Shown: positions 1 to 10,379, numbered from the stretch's first letter. The stretch is DNA of 64,000 nt from Notoacmeibacter ruber (GCF_003668555.1 NZ_RCWN01000001.1:1846501-1910500), one strand, 5' to 3'. The notes: generated from the sequence alone by a model not told the origin. A program made the numbers and translations.

Positions 1-81
1 CTTTCCCCAAGGTCTAGCCTTACGACTATGAAATTGGGAGCGTCTCTTGGCTCCCAACGATTGATAAGACGAGAGGCCACC

Positions 82-405
82 ATGCAAAACCATGCCGCCG
101 CCGAAGAGATCCTGCGCAAACGCAAGCAGGAACTTCAACATCGTCTTTCGGGCATTGATGCGTCCTTCAGCGAGCCAGCACCGGCAGATAGCGAGGAAGC
201 AGCCGTCGAAGCTGAGGATGATGAGGTTCAGATCGAGCTTGGAGTAAGCGGCGAGACCGAATTGAAGGCGATCGATGCGGCACTTAAGCGGGTCGAAACC
301 GGGATTTACGGCGTCTGCCTGCATTGCGGCACCGCAATCGACGAAAAGCGGCTGGAGGTTATTCCCTGGACGCCGTTCTGCCGGAACTGCGCACAGACGC
401 TCTGA
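82..405 (+). CDS. TraR/DksA-family C4 zinc finger protein
   Basis: This encodes 107 aa. The C-terminal third has a four-cysteine zinc finger of the DksA/TraR type (CLHCG then CRNC, 18 residues between the pairs), and the N-terminal half is helical and charged. Family members bind RNA polymerase through its secondary channel; whether this short form acts like DksA is inference. The frame is open from 28, but the ATG at 82 is preceded by a GAGAGG ribosome binding site, so I use it. A stem-loop terminator follows at 439. Confidence 0.85.
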   Translation: MQNHAAAEEILRKRKQELQHRLSGIDASFSEPAPADSEEAAVEAEDDEVQIELGVSGETELKAIDAALKRVETGIYGVCLHCGTAIDEKRLEVIPWTPFCRNCAQTL

Positions 406-438
406 TATTTCAGACACTCGCTCGGAGGGGGCGAAGAG

Positions 439-484
439 GCCAGCCCGGTGATGCTCATTCGGAGCCCGGGCTGGCTTCTTTTTC
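439..484 (+). terminator. Rho-independent terminator after the DksA-type gene
   Basis: A 10-bp stem (GCCAGCCCGG pairing with CCGGGCTGGC) is followed by TTCTTTTT on the plus strand. It overlaps the last codons of the convergent mscS-type gene. Confidence 0.8.
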
Positions 485-1381
485 CGCAGAACCGTCTCCA
501 CGCAGAAGCGGAAGCGGCTCTTTGAAGGTGAGCGTGCGATAGGGGAACGGGATTTCGATCCCGGCATTGTCGAGCGCGCGTTTGACGGCAGCGACCACCT
601 CATCGCGGCTTTTGCGCTCATCGACCGGCTTGGAACCCGTCCACCACGTGACCTCGAAATTGATGGACGAATCCGCAAATTCCTGCGCGAAAATCTGGAT
701 GGGTCGCGCAGCATTGCGGATCACCGTATCGCAGCTTTCGACCGCGTGGCGAATAACCTCGCGCGCTTCGTCGACATCTTCACCATAGGCAATACCGGCG
801 ATGATGGTGGTCCGGCGCAGCTCCATGTCGGTCACGATCCGCAGAGGGTTGGTGAACAGCATCGCATTCGGCACGATGATAAGCTGGCCGTCCGTGCGGC
901 GGATATGCGTTTCGCGGACCGAAATGCGCTGGACACGCCCTTCGATTCCCTCGCATTCGATGAAGTCACCGGTCCGCATCTCCTTACGAAAGAGGATGAT
1001 GATACCGGCAAGGAAGTTCTCGAAGATATCCTTGAAGGCAAATCCAATGGCGACGGTGCCGATTCCAAGGCCCGCCAGCATCGACGCTGGCGTGAGCGAG
1101 GGAAACATCACGACGGCGGCAACCATGATTCCCAGCACCCAGATACCGATGCCAAGCAGCATGACGAAGAGTTCCTGCAAACTCGATCGCAATCCGGTTC
1201 GCTTCAGGCCCTTTTTTAGAAGCCAGCGGGCAGAGGCCGCCAATATGCCTGTCGCCACGATCACCAATATGGCGACGATAATCTGCGGGAGCATGCTGAT
1301 CGAGGCTGCGGCCATCCCCCTCAGTTGATCTTCGAGGATGTTCACCGGCTCGATATCGATAGCCTCGATCGCATCTTCCAT
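455..1381 (-). CDS. Small-conductance mechanosensitive channel, MscS family
   Basis: This encodes 308 aa of the inner membrane, the size of compact MscS channels that release solutes on hypo-osmotic shock. Three hydrophobic segments lie at about residues 25-50, 70-95 and 103-132. The third is the Gly/Ala-rich pore helix and runs into FAFKDIFENFLAG, the usual MscS pore-to-beta junction. A cytoplasmic beta domain follows (EGIEGRVQRISVRETHIR). The last 20 residues are polar and variable. It is convergent with the upstream zinc-finger gene. No symbol is given because many paralogues exist. Confidence 0.9.
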   Translation of the reverse strand: MEDAIEAIDIEPVNILEDQLRGMAAASISMLPQIIVAILVIVATGILAASARWLLKKGLKRTGLRSSLQELFVMLLGIGIWVLGIMVAAVVMFPSLTPASMLAGLGIGTVAIGFAFKDIFENFLAGIIILFRKEMRTGDFIECEGIEGRVQRISVRETHIRRTDGQLIIVPNAMLFTNPLRIVTDMELRRTTIIAGIAYGEDVDEAREVIRHAVESCDTVIRNAARPIQIFAQEFADSSINFEVTWWTGSKPVDERKSRDEVVAAVKRALDNAGIEIPFPYRTLTFKEPLPLLRGDGSAEKEASPGSE

Positions 1382-1467
1382 TCGAAAACCCCTCGCTGAT
1401 CAAGTGGATGATATGGCAAGAAGAATGATAGCTTCAAGCGAGACTGTCACAAGCCAATGAGTTGAAG

Positions 1468-1893
1468 ATGACAAGACCCGATCCGGATCAGCCGCTGAAT
1501 GGCGGCTGCCATTGTGGCCGCGTGCGTTTCGAGGTTCGCCTGAAGGAGGGGTATAGTCAGGCACGCCGCTGCAATTGTTCTTATTGCGCCATGCGCGGCG
1601 CGGTCGCACTGACGGCGCGGACCGAAGACCTGAAGGTGGTTAAAGGTGCGTCCGATCTGACGCGTTACGTCTTCAACACCGAAAGCGCGCAGCATTATTT
1701 CTGCAGCCATTGCGGCATTTACACGCACCATCAACGCCGCTCGAACCCGCAGGAGTTCGGCATCAACGCGGCATGTATCGATGGGCTGAGCCCGTTCGAT
1801 TTCGAAGCCGTGCCGGTGCACGACGGCCAGCATCACACGAAGGATGGCGGCACGGACGAAGTTCTCGGCGTTCTGAGGTTCGACAAAAAATAA
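1468..1893 (+). CDS. GFA/CENP-V-family zinc-binding protein
   Basis: About 141 aa. The zinc-cluster cysteines of the GFA (glutathione-dependent formaldehyde-activating) fold are all visible: CHCGRVRFEV near the N-terminus, CNCSYC at about 40, and FCSHCGIYTHH at about 80. Members named Gfa were proposed to condense formaldehyde with glutathione, but most homologues have no proven role and I claim none here. A TTG two codons upstream is also in frame; I prefer the ATG. It is transcribed divergently from the MscS gene and converges on rpoD. Confidence 0.85.
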   Translation: MTRPDPDQPLNGGCHCGRVRFEVRLKEGYSQARRCNCSYCAMRGAVALTARTEDLKVVKGASDLTRYVFNTESAQHYFCSHCGIYTHHQRRSNPQEFGINAACIDGLSPFDFEAVPVHDGQHHTKDGGTDEVLGVLRFDKK

Positions 1894-1914
1894 GGCCGGC
1901 GTTTCCGCCGGCCT
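1893..1914. terminator. Bidirectional terminator between the GFA gene and rpoD
   Basis: A 9-bp perfect stem (AGGCCGGCG / CGCCGGCCT) with a TTTC loop. On the minus strand it is followed by TTATTTTTT, so it most clearly serves rpoD. The plus-strand side is only weakly T-rich. Confidence 0.75.
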
Positions 1915-1944
1915 GATCTTTCAGAAAGTCCCAGGTCCTGGGCT

Positions 1945-3987
1945 CTACTGATCCAGGAAGCTGCGCAGCTTTCGGCTACGGCTCGGATGTTTGAGCTTGC
2001 GAAGCGCCTTGGCCTCGATCTGGCGAATACGCTCGCGCGTCACGGAGAACTGCTGACCGACCTCTTCAAGCGTGTGGTCGGTGTTCATGCCGATGCCGAA
2101 ACGCATGCGCAGAACACGCTCTTCGCGTGGCGTCAGCGAGGCCAGAACGCGTGTGGTCGTTTCACGAAGATTGGCCTGAATGGCAGCCTCGATCGGCAGA
2201 ACCGCGTTCTTGTCCTCGATGAAGTCGCCGAGATGGCTGTCATCCTCATCGCCGACGGGCGTTTCGAGACTGATCGGCTCCTTGGCGATCTTCAGAACCT
2301 TGCGCACCTTGTCGAGCGGCATTGCCAGCTTTTCGGCCAGTTCTTCCGGCGTGGGTTCGCGACCGATCTCGTGAAGCATCTGGCGACTGGTACGGACGAT
2401 CTTGTTGATCGTCTCGATCATGTGCACCGGAATGCGGATCGTGCGCGCCTGATCGGCAATCGAACGCGTGATCGCCTGCCGAATCCACCATGTCGCATAG
2501 GTCGAGAATTTGTAACCACGGCGGTATTCGAACTTGTCGACGGCCTTCATCAGGCCGATATTGCCTTCCTGAATGAGATCCAGGAACTGCAGACCGCGAT
2601 TGGTGTACTTCTTGGCGATGGAAATAACGAGGCGAAGGTTCGCTTCCACCATTTCCTTCTTGGCAATGGCCGCCTCTCGCTCGCCCTTCTGAACCTGATT
2701 GACGATGCGACGGAACTCGGAGATCGAAATACCGGTCTCTTGGGCGAGAACCTGAATTTCGGTCCGCAGTCGCTCCGCCTTCTTCTTGTCGGCGGCGAAC
2801 TTGTCCCAGCCCTTCCCGCCGGCCACGCCCATCTTGTCGAGCCAGTTGGGATCGAGCTCATGGCCGTAGTAATTCTTCAGGAAGTCTTCGCGGGTCACGC
2901 CGTGGCTTTCACCCAGTCTCAGCAACTGACCTTCCTGCCTCACAAGCCGCTTGTTGATGTCGTAAAGCTGCTCGACCAGCGCTTCGATACGCGCATTGTT
3001 GAGAGCCAGGCTCTTGACCGCTTTAATAACGCGATCCTTGAGATCCTTGACCTCTTTTTGCTCGTTGTCGCTCAGCGCACCAGATGCAGCCAGCCGGTTC
3101 TCCACCTGCTGATCCTGCAATTTGCGCAGCTCGGCATATGTCGTGGCGATATCGTCGAGCGTCTGCATCACCTGCGGACGAAGCTCGGCCTCCATGGCGG
3201 CGAGAGAGAGGTTCTGTTCGTCCTCTTCTTCCTCGTCCTCCTCCACGCGGCCTTCGCCTCCGACATCTGTGATGTCGTCGCTGCGGCGGCGAGGCTGACG
3301 AGCAGCCTTTTCCTTGGCTTCGCGCTCTCTCTTCTGCTGCTCGATCTCTTCGGGCGTCGGAACGTTGACCTTCTTGGCCTCCGGTCCGGCATAGGTCGCC
3401 TCGAGATCGATAATCTCGCGCAGAAGAATATCGCCTTCATTGAGCTCGTCGCGCCAGATAATCAGCGCCTGAAACGTCAGCGGGCTCTCGCAGAGCCCTG
3501 CGATCATCGTCTCGCGGCCAGCCTCGATGCGCTTGGCGATCGCAATTTCGCCCTCGCGGGATAGCAGCTCGACGGTGCCCATCTCGCGCAGATACATCCG
3601 CACAGGATCATCCGTACGATCAGACGACGAGCGTGTATTTCCGGTGCTGACCGCACTACCACTGGCTTTCGCAACCGATCGTGTGCTGGTCTGGCTCTCG
3701 TTCTGCTCGGTTTCGTCTTCGCTGGGCGCCGCTTCCTGCTCGTCTTCCTCGCCTTCTTCCACCACAGTGATGCCCATATCGGACAGCATGCTCATGGTGT
3801 CCTCGATCTGCTCCGACGTCACTTCCTCGCTTGGAAGAACGGCGTTGAGCTGATCCATGGTGACGTAGCCGCGCTGCTTGGCAGCCTTGATCATCTTTTT
3901 GACGGCGGCATCGGAAAGATCGAGCAGTGGACCGTCGGGACCATTCTCGCGCTCGTTTTCGACGTCTTCCTTCGCCTTTGTTGCCAT
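1945..3987 (-). CDS. rpoD: RNA polymerase primary sigma factor (sigma-70)
   Basis: This encodes 680 aa and directs RNA polymerase to housekeeping promoters. Region 1.1 is at the N-terminus, followed by the acidic and variable segments and the non-conserved region usual in alphaproteobacterial RpoD. Region 2 begins near residue 445 ([14 protein letters not shown], then [19 protein letters not shown] and [10 protein letters not shown]). Region 4 with its helix-turn-helix ([20 protein letters not shown]) is in the last 60 residues. It lies downstream of dnaG on the same strand, the classic dnaG-rpoD order, but separated by 329 bp and a strong terminator. Confidence 0.98.
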   Translation of the reverse strand: MATKAKEDVENERENGPDGPLLDLSDAAVKKMIKAAKQRGYVTMDQLNAVLPSEEVTSEQIEDTMSMLSDMGITVVEEGEEDEQEAAPSEDETEQNESQTSTRSVAKASGSAVSTGNTRSSSDRTDDPVRMYLREMGTVELLSREGEIAIAKRIEAGRETMIAGLCESPLTFQALIIWRDELNEGDILLREIIDLEATYAGPEAKKVNVPTPEEIEQQKREREAKEKAARQPRRRSDDITDVGGEGRVEEDEEEEDEQNLSLAAMEAELRPQVMQTLDDIATTYAELRKLQDQQVENRLAASGALSDNEQKEVKDLKDRVIKAVKSLALNNARIEALVEQLYDINKRLVRQEGQLLRLGESHGVTREDFLKNYYGHELDPNWLDKMGVAGGKGWDKFAADKKKAERLRTEIQVLAQETGISISEFRRIVNQVQKGEREAAIAKKEMVEANLRLVISIAKKYTNRGLQFLDLIQEGNIGLMKAVDKFEYRRGYKFSTYATWWIRQAITRSIADQARTIRIPVHMIETINKIVRTSRQMLHEIGREPTPEELAEKLAMPLDKVRKVLKIAKEPISLETPVGDEDDSHLGDFIEDKNAVLPIEAAIQANLRETTTRVLASLTPREERVLRMRFGIGMNTDHTLEEVGQQFSVTRERIRQIEAKALRKLKHPSRSRKLRSFLDQ

Positions 3988-4316
3988 TCATGTCTCTCCG
4001 GACCTGTATCCATTCCGTAACGGCCAGGTAACGAAACGGTTCAATTCTCTGTCGTATCGCCGCGTAGCCAGAATGCGCCAAGCGGAAACTAGAGCCGGTC
4101 CAGGCTCTAGCAACCCGCAATTAACGCGCACTTAACCCTGCTCACCCGCCATAAAAGGCCGTTTCGGAAGTATCGGACGACTTCCGAAGCGGCCAGCGAC
4201 AGAACTTCGATGAGCCGGCGCCTTATCACTCCAACTCTCCAAACGCGAATCTTTATTGCCACGCTCTCGCGCCGGCCGTTGGAGTCATCGGTTCAATTGC
4301 GACGAACGAACTTTGT
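3988..4316. other. Intergenic region between dnaG and rpoD
   Basis: 329 bp without a credible ORF. It must contain the rpoD promoter on the minus strand, but I cannot point to convincing -35/-10 boxes. The only clear structure is the dnaG terminator hairpin at 4151-4194, which implies that rpoD has its own promoter. Confidence 0.6.
4151..4194 (-). terminator. dnaG: Rho-independent terminator after dnaG
   Basis: The 15-bp stem has one G-U pair: GGCCGTTTCGGAAGT (4157-4171) pairs with ACTTCCGAAGCGGCC (4180-4194), with an 8-nt loop. On the minus strand it is followed by TTTTAT. Confidence 0.8.
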
Positions 4317-6248
4317 TTAGCTCTCGACATGGGCTTTGCCGCGCCCCGACTGCAGACCGAAACCTTCCAGCAGAGCTTCAGTGGCTCCCACATCCTGAAA
4401 ACGTCGTTGTATTTCCAGAAAGTGCCGGTAATTGGCTTCGGTAGGATCGCGGCCGAGCGCAGCTTCAGCATCACGCAGCTCTTTATTTAGAGACCGAGAG
4501 ACCTGGTGCAAGTGGAGGGCCTGACGAAAGGCTTCTCGGGCATCGTCCAGGGCGGCGCCAGTTTCAGCCGGCCAGAAACGCGCCCGGCGGACCAGTTCCT
4601 CCATATGCGCCAGAGTCTCGCCAAGCCCGCGTTCGTTCAGAAACTGGCGCGCGTCCTCAGCATCGTCGGTCACAGCACCGATCGCAAGGCTCTCCATCAG
4701 AGCGGAAAGAAGCGCGGACAGATCGGCATGGCCGAGGTCGAGTCTTTCAAGCGCTTCGAAATGCTCGCCGACCAGCGCCGGATGCGTCACCAGGGTCATC
4801 ACCAATGCTGCTTCGCGAACACCTATGGACGGTCCCCGCATCAGTAGACGCGAACGGGCCAGACTGTCCGAAACAGTCAAGCGACCGCGCGCCTCGGGCC
4901 CGGCATTTCTGTTTGACGCGTTTCGCGGGCGTCCCCGATCGCCTCCGGCCGACCGCGCTGGACCGCTACCGAACAGACCGTTCAGCCGGCGGCGCATATC
5001 CTGGCCATAGAAGCGACGAACGGTTTCGTCCGCAATCCGCCCGACCTGTGCGAAAAGCGTCCGCTCCAGATCGGCCCGGCGTTCGGGTGTATCGAAGATG
5101 CCGTTCGCTGTTTCACGCATGAAGAGAATGTCCGCGAGCGGCATGGCGCGGTTCATCTCGTCCTGAAAAGCGCCAGCTCCATCCTGACGCACCATATCGT
5201 CAGGATCCTTGCCGTCGGGCAGTAACACGAAGCGCAGCGAACGACCCGCAGCGATCTTCGGCAGAGCCAGATCGGCCGCGCGGTAGGCCGCCTTGCGGCC
5301 AGCCTCGTCTCCATCGAAACAGAGAACCGGTTCTCCAGTCATGCGCCAGAGCATTTCGAGTTGCTCTTCGGTCAGCGCGGTACCCAAGGGTGCGACGGCA
5401 TTATTGAAACCGGCCTGCGCAAGAGCAATCACGTCGACATATCCCTCGACGACGATAATCGACCCGGCAGCTTGAGCCGCTTTGCGCGCCTGACCGTGAT
5501 TGAAGAGCACATTGCTCTTGTGAAAAAGCTCCGTCTCCGGCGAATTGAGATATTTGGCCAGTGCGTCCGGCTTCATGGCCCGACCGCCAAAAGCGATCAC
5601 CCGCCCGCGCGTATCCTCGATCGGAAACATAATCCGATCGCGAAAACGATCATAGGAAACAGCGATGTCGTCTCCGAACACAATCAGTCCGCAAGCCTCC
5701 ATCGCCTTCTGGTCTATCCCCTTGTCCGCCAGATAGGATTTGAGCGCGTTGCGGCTGTCAGGCGCATAGCCCATCCCGAAGCGGGCCTGAACTGAAGACC
5801 CCAGGCCACGCTCACGCAGGTAAGCGCGAGCATGAGCGCCCTGCCCTCCCTGCAACTGTTCCTGAAAGAAAGACGCCGCCATCGCCATCACGTCTGAGAG
5901 CGTCCCTCGCTTCTTTTCGCGCTGCGCAGCCTGAGGGTCCGGCGTTGGCATGGAAACGCCGGCCATTTCCGCTACCCGTTCGACAGCCTCGGGAAACGGC
6001 ATGCCGTCCAGCTCTGTCAGAAAGCGAAAATGATCGCCCGACACTCCGCATCCGAAGCAATGGTAGCGGCCCTTGCGATCCTCACAGTGAAAGCTCGGGG
6101 TCTTTTCGCCGTGAAAGGGGCAGCAGGCCCAATAATCGCCCTTAGCTGGAACGCTCTTCTTCCTGTCAAACGTCACCCGCTGGCCGATGACAGCGGAAAT
6201 CGGCACGCGATCACGTATCTCGTCCAGAAAGCTTTGCGAAAAGCGCAT
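4317..6248 (-). CDS. dnaG: DNA primase
   Basis: This encodes 643 aa and makes RNA primers at the replication fork. The N-terminal CHC2 zinc ribbon is intact (CPFHGEKTPSFHCEDRKG then YHCFGCG, about residues 42-68). The catalytic core and Toprim domain follow (IIVVEGYVDVIALAQAG, then CFDGDEAGRKAA with the acidic metal-binding residues). The C-terminal ~150 residues are the helical DnaB-interaction domain, poorly conserved as expected. The start follows the family (MRFSQSFLDEIRDRVPI). It lies upstream of rpoD on the same strand. Confidence 0.97.
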   Translation of the reverse strand: MRFSQSFLDEIRDRVPISAVIGQRVTFDRKKSVPAKGDYWACCPFHGEKTPSFHCEDRKGRYHCFGCGVSGDHFRFLTELDGMPFPEAVERVAEMAGVSMPTPDPQAAQREKKRGTLSDVMAMAASFFQEQLQGGQGAHARAYLRERGLGSSVQARFGMGYAPDSRNALKSYLADKGIDQKAMEACGLIVFGDDIAVSYDRFRDRIMFPIEDTRGRVIAFGGRAMKPDALAKYLNSPETELFHKSNVLFNHGQARKAAQAAGSIIVVEGYVDVIALAQAGFNNAVAPLGTALTEEQLEMLWRMTGEPVLCFDGDEAGRKAAYRAADLALPKIAAGRSLRFVLLPDGKDPDDMVRQDGAGAFQDEMNRAMPLADILFMRETANGIFDTPERRADLERTLFAQVGRIADETVRRFYGQDMRRRLNGLFGSGPARSAGGDRGRPRNASNRNAGPEARGRLTVSDSLARSRLLMRGPSIGVREAALVMTLVTHPALVGEHFEALERLDLGHADLSALLSALMESLAIGAVTDDAEDARQFLNERGLGETLAHMEELVRRARFWPAETGAALDDAREAFRQALHLHQVSRSLNKELRDAEAALGRDPTEANYRHFLEIQRRFQDVGATEALLEGFGLQSGRGKAHVES

Positions 6249-6457
6249 GGCGTAGGAAATCCCGGCGAAGGCAAGAGCACTTCAAACGAACTGCGTACAT
6301 GATGAAAATGTCGAAGGCAAAGCGGCATCGATTTCTTGCCCGCGATTCACAGCAAGGACTGGGACGGCGAACGATGTTGGCCATTGCCGCACGGTTTGCG
6401 CAATCTCAGGCTCTCTGTGAAGAAGTAAGAGCCAGCGCGGCATCCAAAACGTGGCTT

Positions 6458-6907
6458 TTAGCGCAGCATGCCTTTGACGATGCCGGATGCCCGGCCGAAA
6501 TCCATCTGGCCTGGAAATTTTTGTTTGAGTGCGTTCATGCACCGGCCCACATCGCGCAAGCCGCCTGCATCGACCTCTTCGATCACCTGCGCGCAGGCGC
6601 GGCGTGTGTCGTTCTCGTCGAGCTGTCGCGGGAGGAGATCCTGAATGATACCGATCTCTTCGCGCTCGTCTTCGGCTTCGGACAAGCGCCCGCTGGCCTC
6701 ATATTCCGCCGCCGACGCCTCGCGCTGATGAATCATTTTCATCAGCATGGTGCCTATCTCTGCTTCCGAGATAGGGTCCCTGCCGTCCGCCCGCGCGGCC
6801 ACGTCACGGTCATTGATGGCTGTCTGAATGAGACGCAACATACAGGCACGATTGCGATTGTCTGCCTGCACGGCCTCATTCAATGCCGCACTGATCTGAT
6901 CCCGCAT
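6458..6907 (-). CDS. GatB/YqeY domain-containing protein
   Basis: 149 aa with the full YqeY fold: MRDQISAALNEAVQ, a helical middle, and the C-terminal QMDFGRASGIVKGMLR resembling the GatB tail that binds tRNA. The role of YqeY proteins is not settled. The frame stays open to 7249. I chose the ATG at 6907 because family members begin there. An upstream ATG at 6985 has a better ribosome binding site (GAGG) and would add 26 polar residues. It is divergent from carA. Confidence 0.85.
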   Translation of the reverse strand: MRDQISAALNEAVQADNRNRACMLRLIQTAINDRDVAARADGRDPISEAEIGTMLMKMIHQREASAAEYEASGRLSEAEDEREEIGIIQDLLPRQLDENDTRRACAQVIEEVDAGGLRDVGRCMNALKQKFPGQMDFGRASGIVKGMLR

Positions 6908-7266
6908 GGATGTGAGTTGCCCCGTTGATCCTCGGCGTGTTTTATCCTCCGGCTTCCGAACGGGCAAATTCTTATCGTCCGCCATCGCCTCGGTCTCGCC
7001 GGTATTTTGCCATGTTTTCATTTTTTTTGCTCCGCACGCAAGCGCGTCCGTCCGACAACCCTTCATAAACGTTCCAGATCGGCATTGAGTTGCGCAGGGC
7101 GCAAGCGACAATGTGGCACGGCCTTTCGAACGGCTCCGCGATATTCGCAGTTGAAAACCGGCCCGACCTTGTTTCAGCCCTCTATATATGGTTACGCACT
7201 GCGGCGAACGCACCGTTCCACATCGACGACGTGCAAAAAAATCAGCCACGCATAACGGAGATCTTC
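6908..7266. other. Divergent promoter region between the yqeY-type gene and carA
   Basis: 359 bp separate the two chosen starts (281 bp if the yqeY-type gene starts at 6985). Reading frames here are shadows or N-terminal extensions. An AT-rich patch TATATATGG near 7187 could be a -10 region for carA, but I see no well-spaced -35 box. Confidence 0.4.
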
Positions 7267-8451
7267 ATGTCCAGCGCTTGGGAAGTATCAAGGCCGACCG
7301 CCCTACTGGTTCTTTCGGATGGCACGGTCATCGAGGGCCGAGGATGCGGAGCCACCGGCGAGGTCGAGGGAGAGGTTTGTTTCAACACCGCTCTGACCGG
7401 TTATGAAGAAATCCTCACGGATCCATCCTATGCGGGCCAGATCGTCACCTTCACTTTCCCGCATATCGGCAATGTCGGGGCAAATGACGAAGACATCGAG
7501 GATCTCGATCCGGAAAAGCCGCAGCGCGCTGTCGGCACAATCCTTCGCGCCGATATCACCGATCCATCGAATTACCGGTCCAGTACGCATTTCGACGAGT
7601 GGCTGACGAGCCGGAGCATTATCGGCATGTCGGGAATCGACACACGGGCGCTGACGGCCATGATCCGCGAAAAGGGAATGCCGAACGCCGTCATCGCGCA
7701 TGATCCGGACGGGCAGTTCGACTTGGAGGCGCTCAAGGAGCGCGCTAGGGCGTGGGCGGGCATTGTGGGCGCCGATATGGCAAAAGACGCTACGAGCGCC
7801 GGAAGCCGCCCCTGGTCGGAAGGTCCCTGGGTGTGGAACGAAGGCTATGGCGGTGCTGATGCCGACAACATTCATATCGTCGCGATCGATTTCGGCATCA
7901 AACGCAACATTCTGCGTCTGCTCGCCAGCCTCGGTGCCAAGGTGACGGTGGTCCCGGCCAGCAGCAGCGCCGACGAGGTTCTGGCCCTCCAGCCCGATGG
8001 CATCTTCCTGTCGAATGGGCCGGGCGACCCCGCCGCAACCGGTACATACTCCGTCCCACTGATCCAGAAACTGATCGAAAGCGGAATCCCGATGTTTGGC
8101 ATCTGCCTCGGTCACCAGATGCTTGCTCTGGCCGTCGGCGCCAAGACAGTCAAGATGCATCAGGGCCATCATGGCGCGAACCATCCGGTCAAGGACTACA
8201 CGACGGGCAAGGTCGAGATCGTTTCCATGAATCACGGTTTCGCGGTCGACAGCGAAAGCCTGCCGGAAACGGTGGAAGCGACGCATGTGTCGCTCTTCGA
8301 CGGCACCAATTGCGGTCTGGCACTGAAAGACAAGCCGGTTTTCTCGGTACAGCATCACCCGGAAGCGTCACCGGGCCCACAGGATAGCTATTACCTCTTT
8401 CAGAGATTTGCCGACAGGATCCGCGAGCACAAGCAACGCGCCGACGCTTGA
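7267..8451 (+). CDS. carA: Carbamoyl-phosphate synthase small (glutaminase) subunit
   Basis: 394 aa. It hydrolyses glutamine and passes ammonia to CarB for carbamoyl phosphate, feeding pyrimidine and arginine synthesis. The N-terminal domain is typical ([22 protein letters not shown]). The class I amidotransferase domain has the nucleophile in [14 protein letters not shown] and the catalytic His/Glu in [10 protein letters not shown]. The frame is open from 7090, but the ATG at 7267 matches the family and follows ACGGAG. carB is 3.1 kb downstream on the same strand, with five unrelated genes between. Confidence 0.97.
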   Translation: MSSAWEVSRPTALLVLSDGTVIEGRGCGATGEVEGEVCFNTALTGYEEILTDPSYAGQIVTFTFPHIGNVGANDEDIEDLDPEKPQRAVGTILRADITDPSNYRSSTHFDEWLTSRSIIGMSGIDTRALTAMIREKGMPNAVIAHDPDGQFDLEALKERARAWAGIVGADMAKDATSAGSRPWSEGPWVWNEGYGGADADNIHIVAIDFGIKRNILRLLASLGAKVTVVPASSSADEVLALQPDGIFLSNGPGDPAATGTYSVPLIQKLIESGIPMFGICLGHQMLALAVGAKTVKMHQGHHGANHPVKDYTTGKVEIVSMNHGFAVDSESLPETVEATHVSLFDGTNCGLALKDKPVFSVQHHPEASPGPQDSYYLFQRFADRIREHKQRADA

Positions 8452-8476
8452 CCCAAGCGCCCTCCGGCCGTCGCTC

Positions 8477-9010
8477 CTACACTCTGCGTGAGGCGGTCGT
8501 CGCGCGCCGCTGGCCGAACATCCTTTTGCCGCGCAAAGGTCGACTGATCCGATGCAGGAGCGAAATGATAAAGGCGATAATCAGAGCGCCGGCGCCGGCA
8601 TAGACGAAACCGTCGGTCGTCACCGGTATACCTGGCCGGAAATCGCGCATCGCGCCTTCCGATAATCGCGGGTCGGGATTGCGTGCCACCACGAGCGGCC
8701 AGGCAATCGGCGGTTGATCGGCAAACGCTTCGGCTTGGCTCTCCAGCCGCGCAAGGCGCTCCAGAGAGTCCTGCATCGATAGCCCCCGCGCATTGAGAAA
8801 CGGCTCCGCCGACCGGTCATAGGAAGACAAGGCCTCGGCCCGGGTCAGGCCATTGGCGCTCGCATCGCGATCGAAATCCGCGATGACGGCCTGCAACTCT
8901 TCCAGCGCACCGCCCAGCCTTTGGCGGTATTGCTGGGCATATTCGGGTGCCTGGGATGCCGTGACGCCGGCCGCAGCAGCGGCGGCCAACCAGAAACTGC
9001 GATAGAGCAT
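8477..9010 (-). CDS. DUF2937-family membrane protein
   Basis: 177 aa. An N-terminal signal anchor (FWLAAAAAAGVTASQAPEYAQQYRQRL) and the opening EYAQQYxQRLGGAxxEL are characteristic of DUF2937. A second hydrophobic segment (FVYAGAGALIIAFIISLLH) lies near residue 145, so the middle is probably periplasmic. The function is unknown. The frame runs on to 9289, but that part overlaps the divergent YbaK gene and is rejected. It converges with carA, with a gap of only 25 bp. Confidence 0.8.
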   Translation of the reverse strand: MLYRSFWLAAAAAAGVTASQAPEYAQQYRQRLGGALEELQAVIADFDRDASANGLTRAEALSSYDRSAEPFLNARGLSMQDSLERLARLESQAEAFADQPPIAWPLVVARNPDPRLSEGAMRDFRPGIPVTTDGFVYAGAGALIIAFIISLLHRISRPLRGKRMFGQRRATTASRRV

Positions 9011-9122
9011 AGCCGCCCCCCTCTCGAAAACGCGTGAATCATAATGGGTCGCGGAAAGGAAAAAAGCCTTTCTTTCACGGCGATGAGTTGCGATGACCAC
9101 CGGATCGAACGGAGGAGTCATA

Positions 9123-9608
9123 ATGACCGAGAGTGCATCTCTCCCCAAGCCGGCCCAGAACGTGCTGACTGATGCCACAGAACGCGGCTTGGACATCAAA
9201 ATTATCCGTACTGAGAAAACCGCGCGTTCGGCCGTCGAAGCAGCCGAAGCCGTGGAGGCCGAAGTCGGCCAGATCGTGAAATCGCTCATTTTTCAGGGCA
9301 AGAAAAGAGAGCAGCCGATCATGTTGCTGGTCGCGGGCGACAAGCGCGTGGACGAGAAGGCGGTGGCAAGCCTGATCGGCGAGAAAATTCGTCGGCCGGA
9401 TGCCGATTTCGTACGCCAGGCGACGGGCTTTGCGATTGGCGGAGTATCTCCCTTCGGGAGCAGCGCTCCAATCCAATGCCTGATGGATGAATCCTTGTTC
9501 CGCTTCGACACCGTCTGGGCCGCGGCGGGAACGCCGCACCATGTCTTCGCCATTGATCCCACCTCTTTGCGCGACGCCACCGGGGCAACCGTCGCGCAAC
9601 TAGGTTGA
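9123..9608 (+). CDS. YbaK/EbsC-family aminoacyl-tRNA deacylase
   Basis: 161 aa. The family removes mischarged amino acids (for example Cys or Ala from tRNA-Pro) in trans. Features are VGQIVKSLIFQG with the family lysine, FVRQATGFAIGGVSPFG (the substrate-loop GGVxPxG), and WAAAGTPHHVFAIDP near the end. The ATG at 9123 has an ideal GGAGG site at 9111; an upstream in-frame start at 9093 has none. Its exact tRNA specificity cannot be read from sequence. Confidence 0.88.
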   Translation: MTESASLPKPAQNVLTDATERGLDIKIIRTEKTARSAVEAAEAVEAEVGQIVKSLIFQGKKREQPIMLLVAGDKRVDEKAVASLIGEKIRRPDADFVRQATGFAIGGVSPFGSSAPIQCLMDESLFRFDTVWAAAGTPHHVFAIDPTSLRDATGATVAQLG

Positions 9609-9626
9609 CCGGTCAGAAATTCGCGA

Positions 9627-10301
9627 TCAGGCCTCTGACCGAGTGAAGCGATATGAGCCCCCGCGCTCAAGCGCCTTCTTGTAAGCCGGCCGCGAACGGA
9701 TCGTCTCCAGCCACGCCGAAATAGCGGATTTCTTCCCCTTGTAATCGATCCGGCTCAGGCCGGCCTCCACCGGGAAGCTCATCATGATATCCGCGGCGGT
9801 GAAATGTGGTGCGGCGAAGTAGCCCTCTTCCTCGAGAGACTGTTCCCAAAACGCGATGTGCGTGTTCACTTCCGGATCGATGACCTTGCTGGCAGCGCCC
9901 TTGGAGATCGCCTTTGCCACAGGCTTCACCACGAAAGGCGTCTGCTCCGGCAACATGGAGAAGATAAGCTTCAGCAACAGGATTGGCATGGCCGACCCTT
10001 CCGCATAGTGAAGCCAGTAGGTGTAGCGGCGCAGATTCTCCGCGCCCTCGGGCATGAGCTTGCGATCGCCACCATATTTGCCGACGAGGTATTCGGTAAT
10101 CGCTCCGCTTTCGGCCACGATCACGCCGTCATCCTCGATGACCGGAGATTTGCCAAGGGGATGAACGTCCTTGAGACTCTGCGGCGCCCGCATGTCGCTG
10201 CCGCGTTTGTAGACCTTCACCCCGTATGGCTGCTCAAGTTCCTCAAGCAGCCACAGAGCCCGATGGGCGCGTGAATCTTCTAGGTAATGAACTGTAATCA
10301 T
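9627..10301 (-). CDS. Glutathione S-transferase family protein
   Basis: 224 aa. The thioredoxin-like N-domain starts ITVHYLEDSRAHRALWLLEEL and has the cis-Pro and GSH-binding segment GKSPVIEDDGVIVAESGAI. An all-helical C-domain follows, with the AADIMMSFPVE motif. The class and substrate are not recognisable. It converges on the YbaK gene 18 bp away. Confidence 0.88.
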   Translation of the reverse strand: MITVHYLEDSRAHRALWLLEELEQPYGVKVYKRGSDMRAPQSLKDVHPLGKSPVIEDDGVIVAESGAITEYLVGKYGGDRKLMPEGAENLRRYTYWLHYAEGSAMPILLLKLIFSMLPEQTPFVVKPVAKAISKGAASKVIDPEVNTHIAFWEQSLEEEGYFAAPHFTAADIMMSFPVEAGLSRIDYKGKKSAISAWLETIRSRPAYKKALERGGSYRFTRSEA

Positions 10302-10379
10302 TGTCGACTTCCATAGTCTTCCACGCCAACAGCGTGTCAGGCCTTTGACTGTTAAAATTGGTTCGTAGCGGGACTGCGA

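Noticed and set aside
1987..3564. 525-aa open frame antisense to rpoD
   Set aside because: No ribosome site or recognisable domain; long antisense frames are common in GC-rich genes with strong codon bias.
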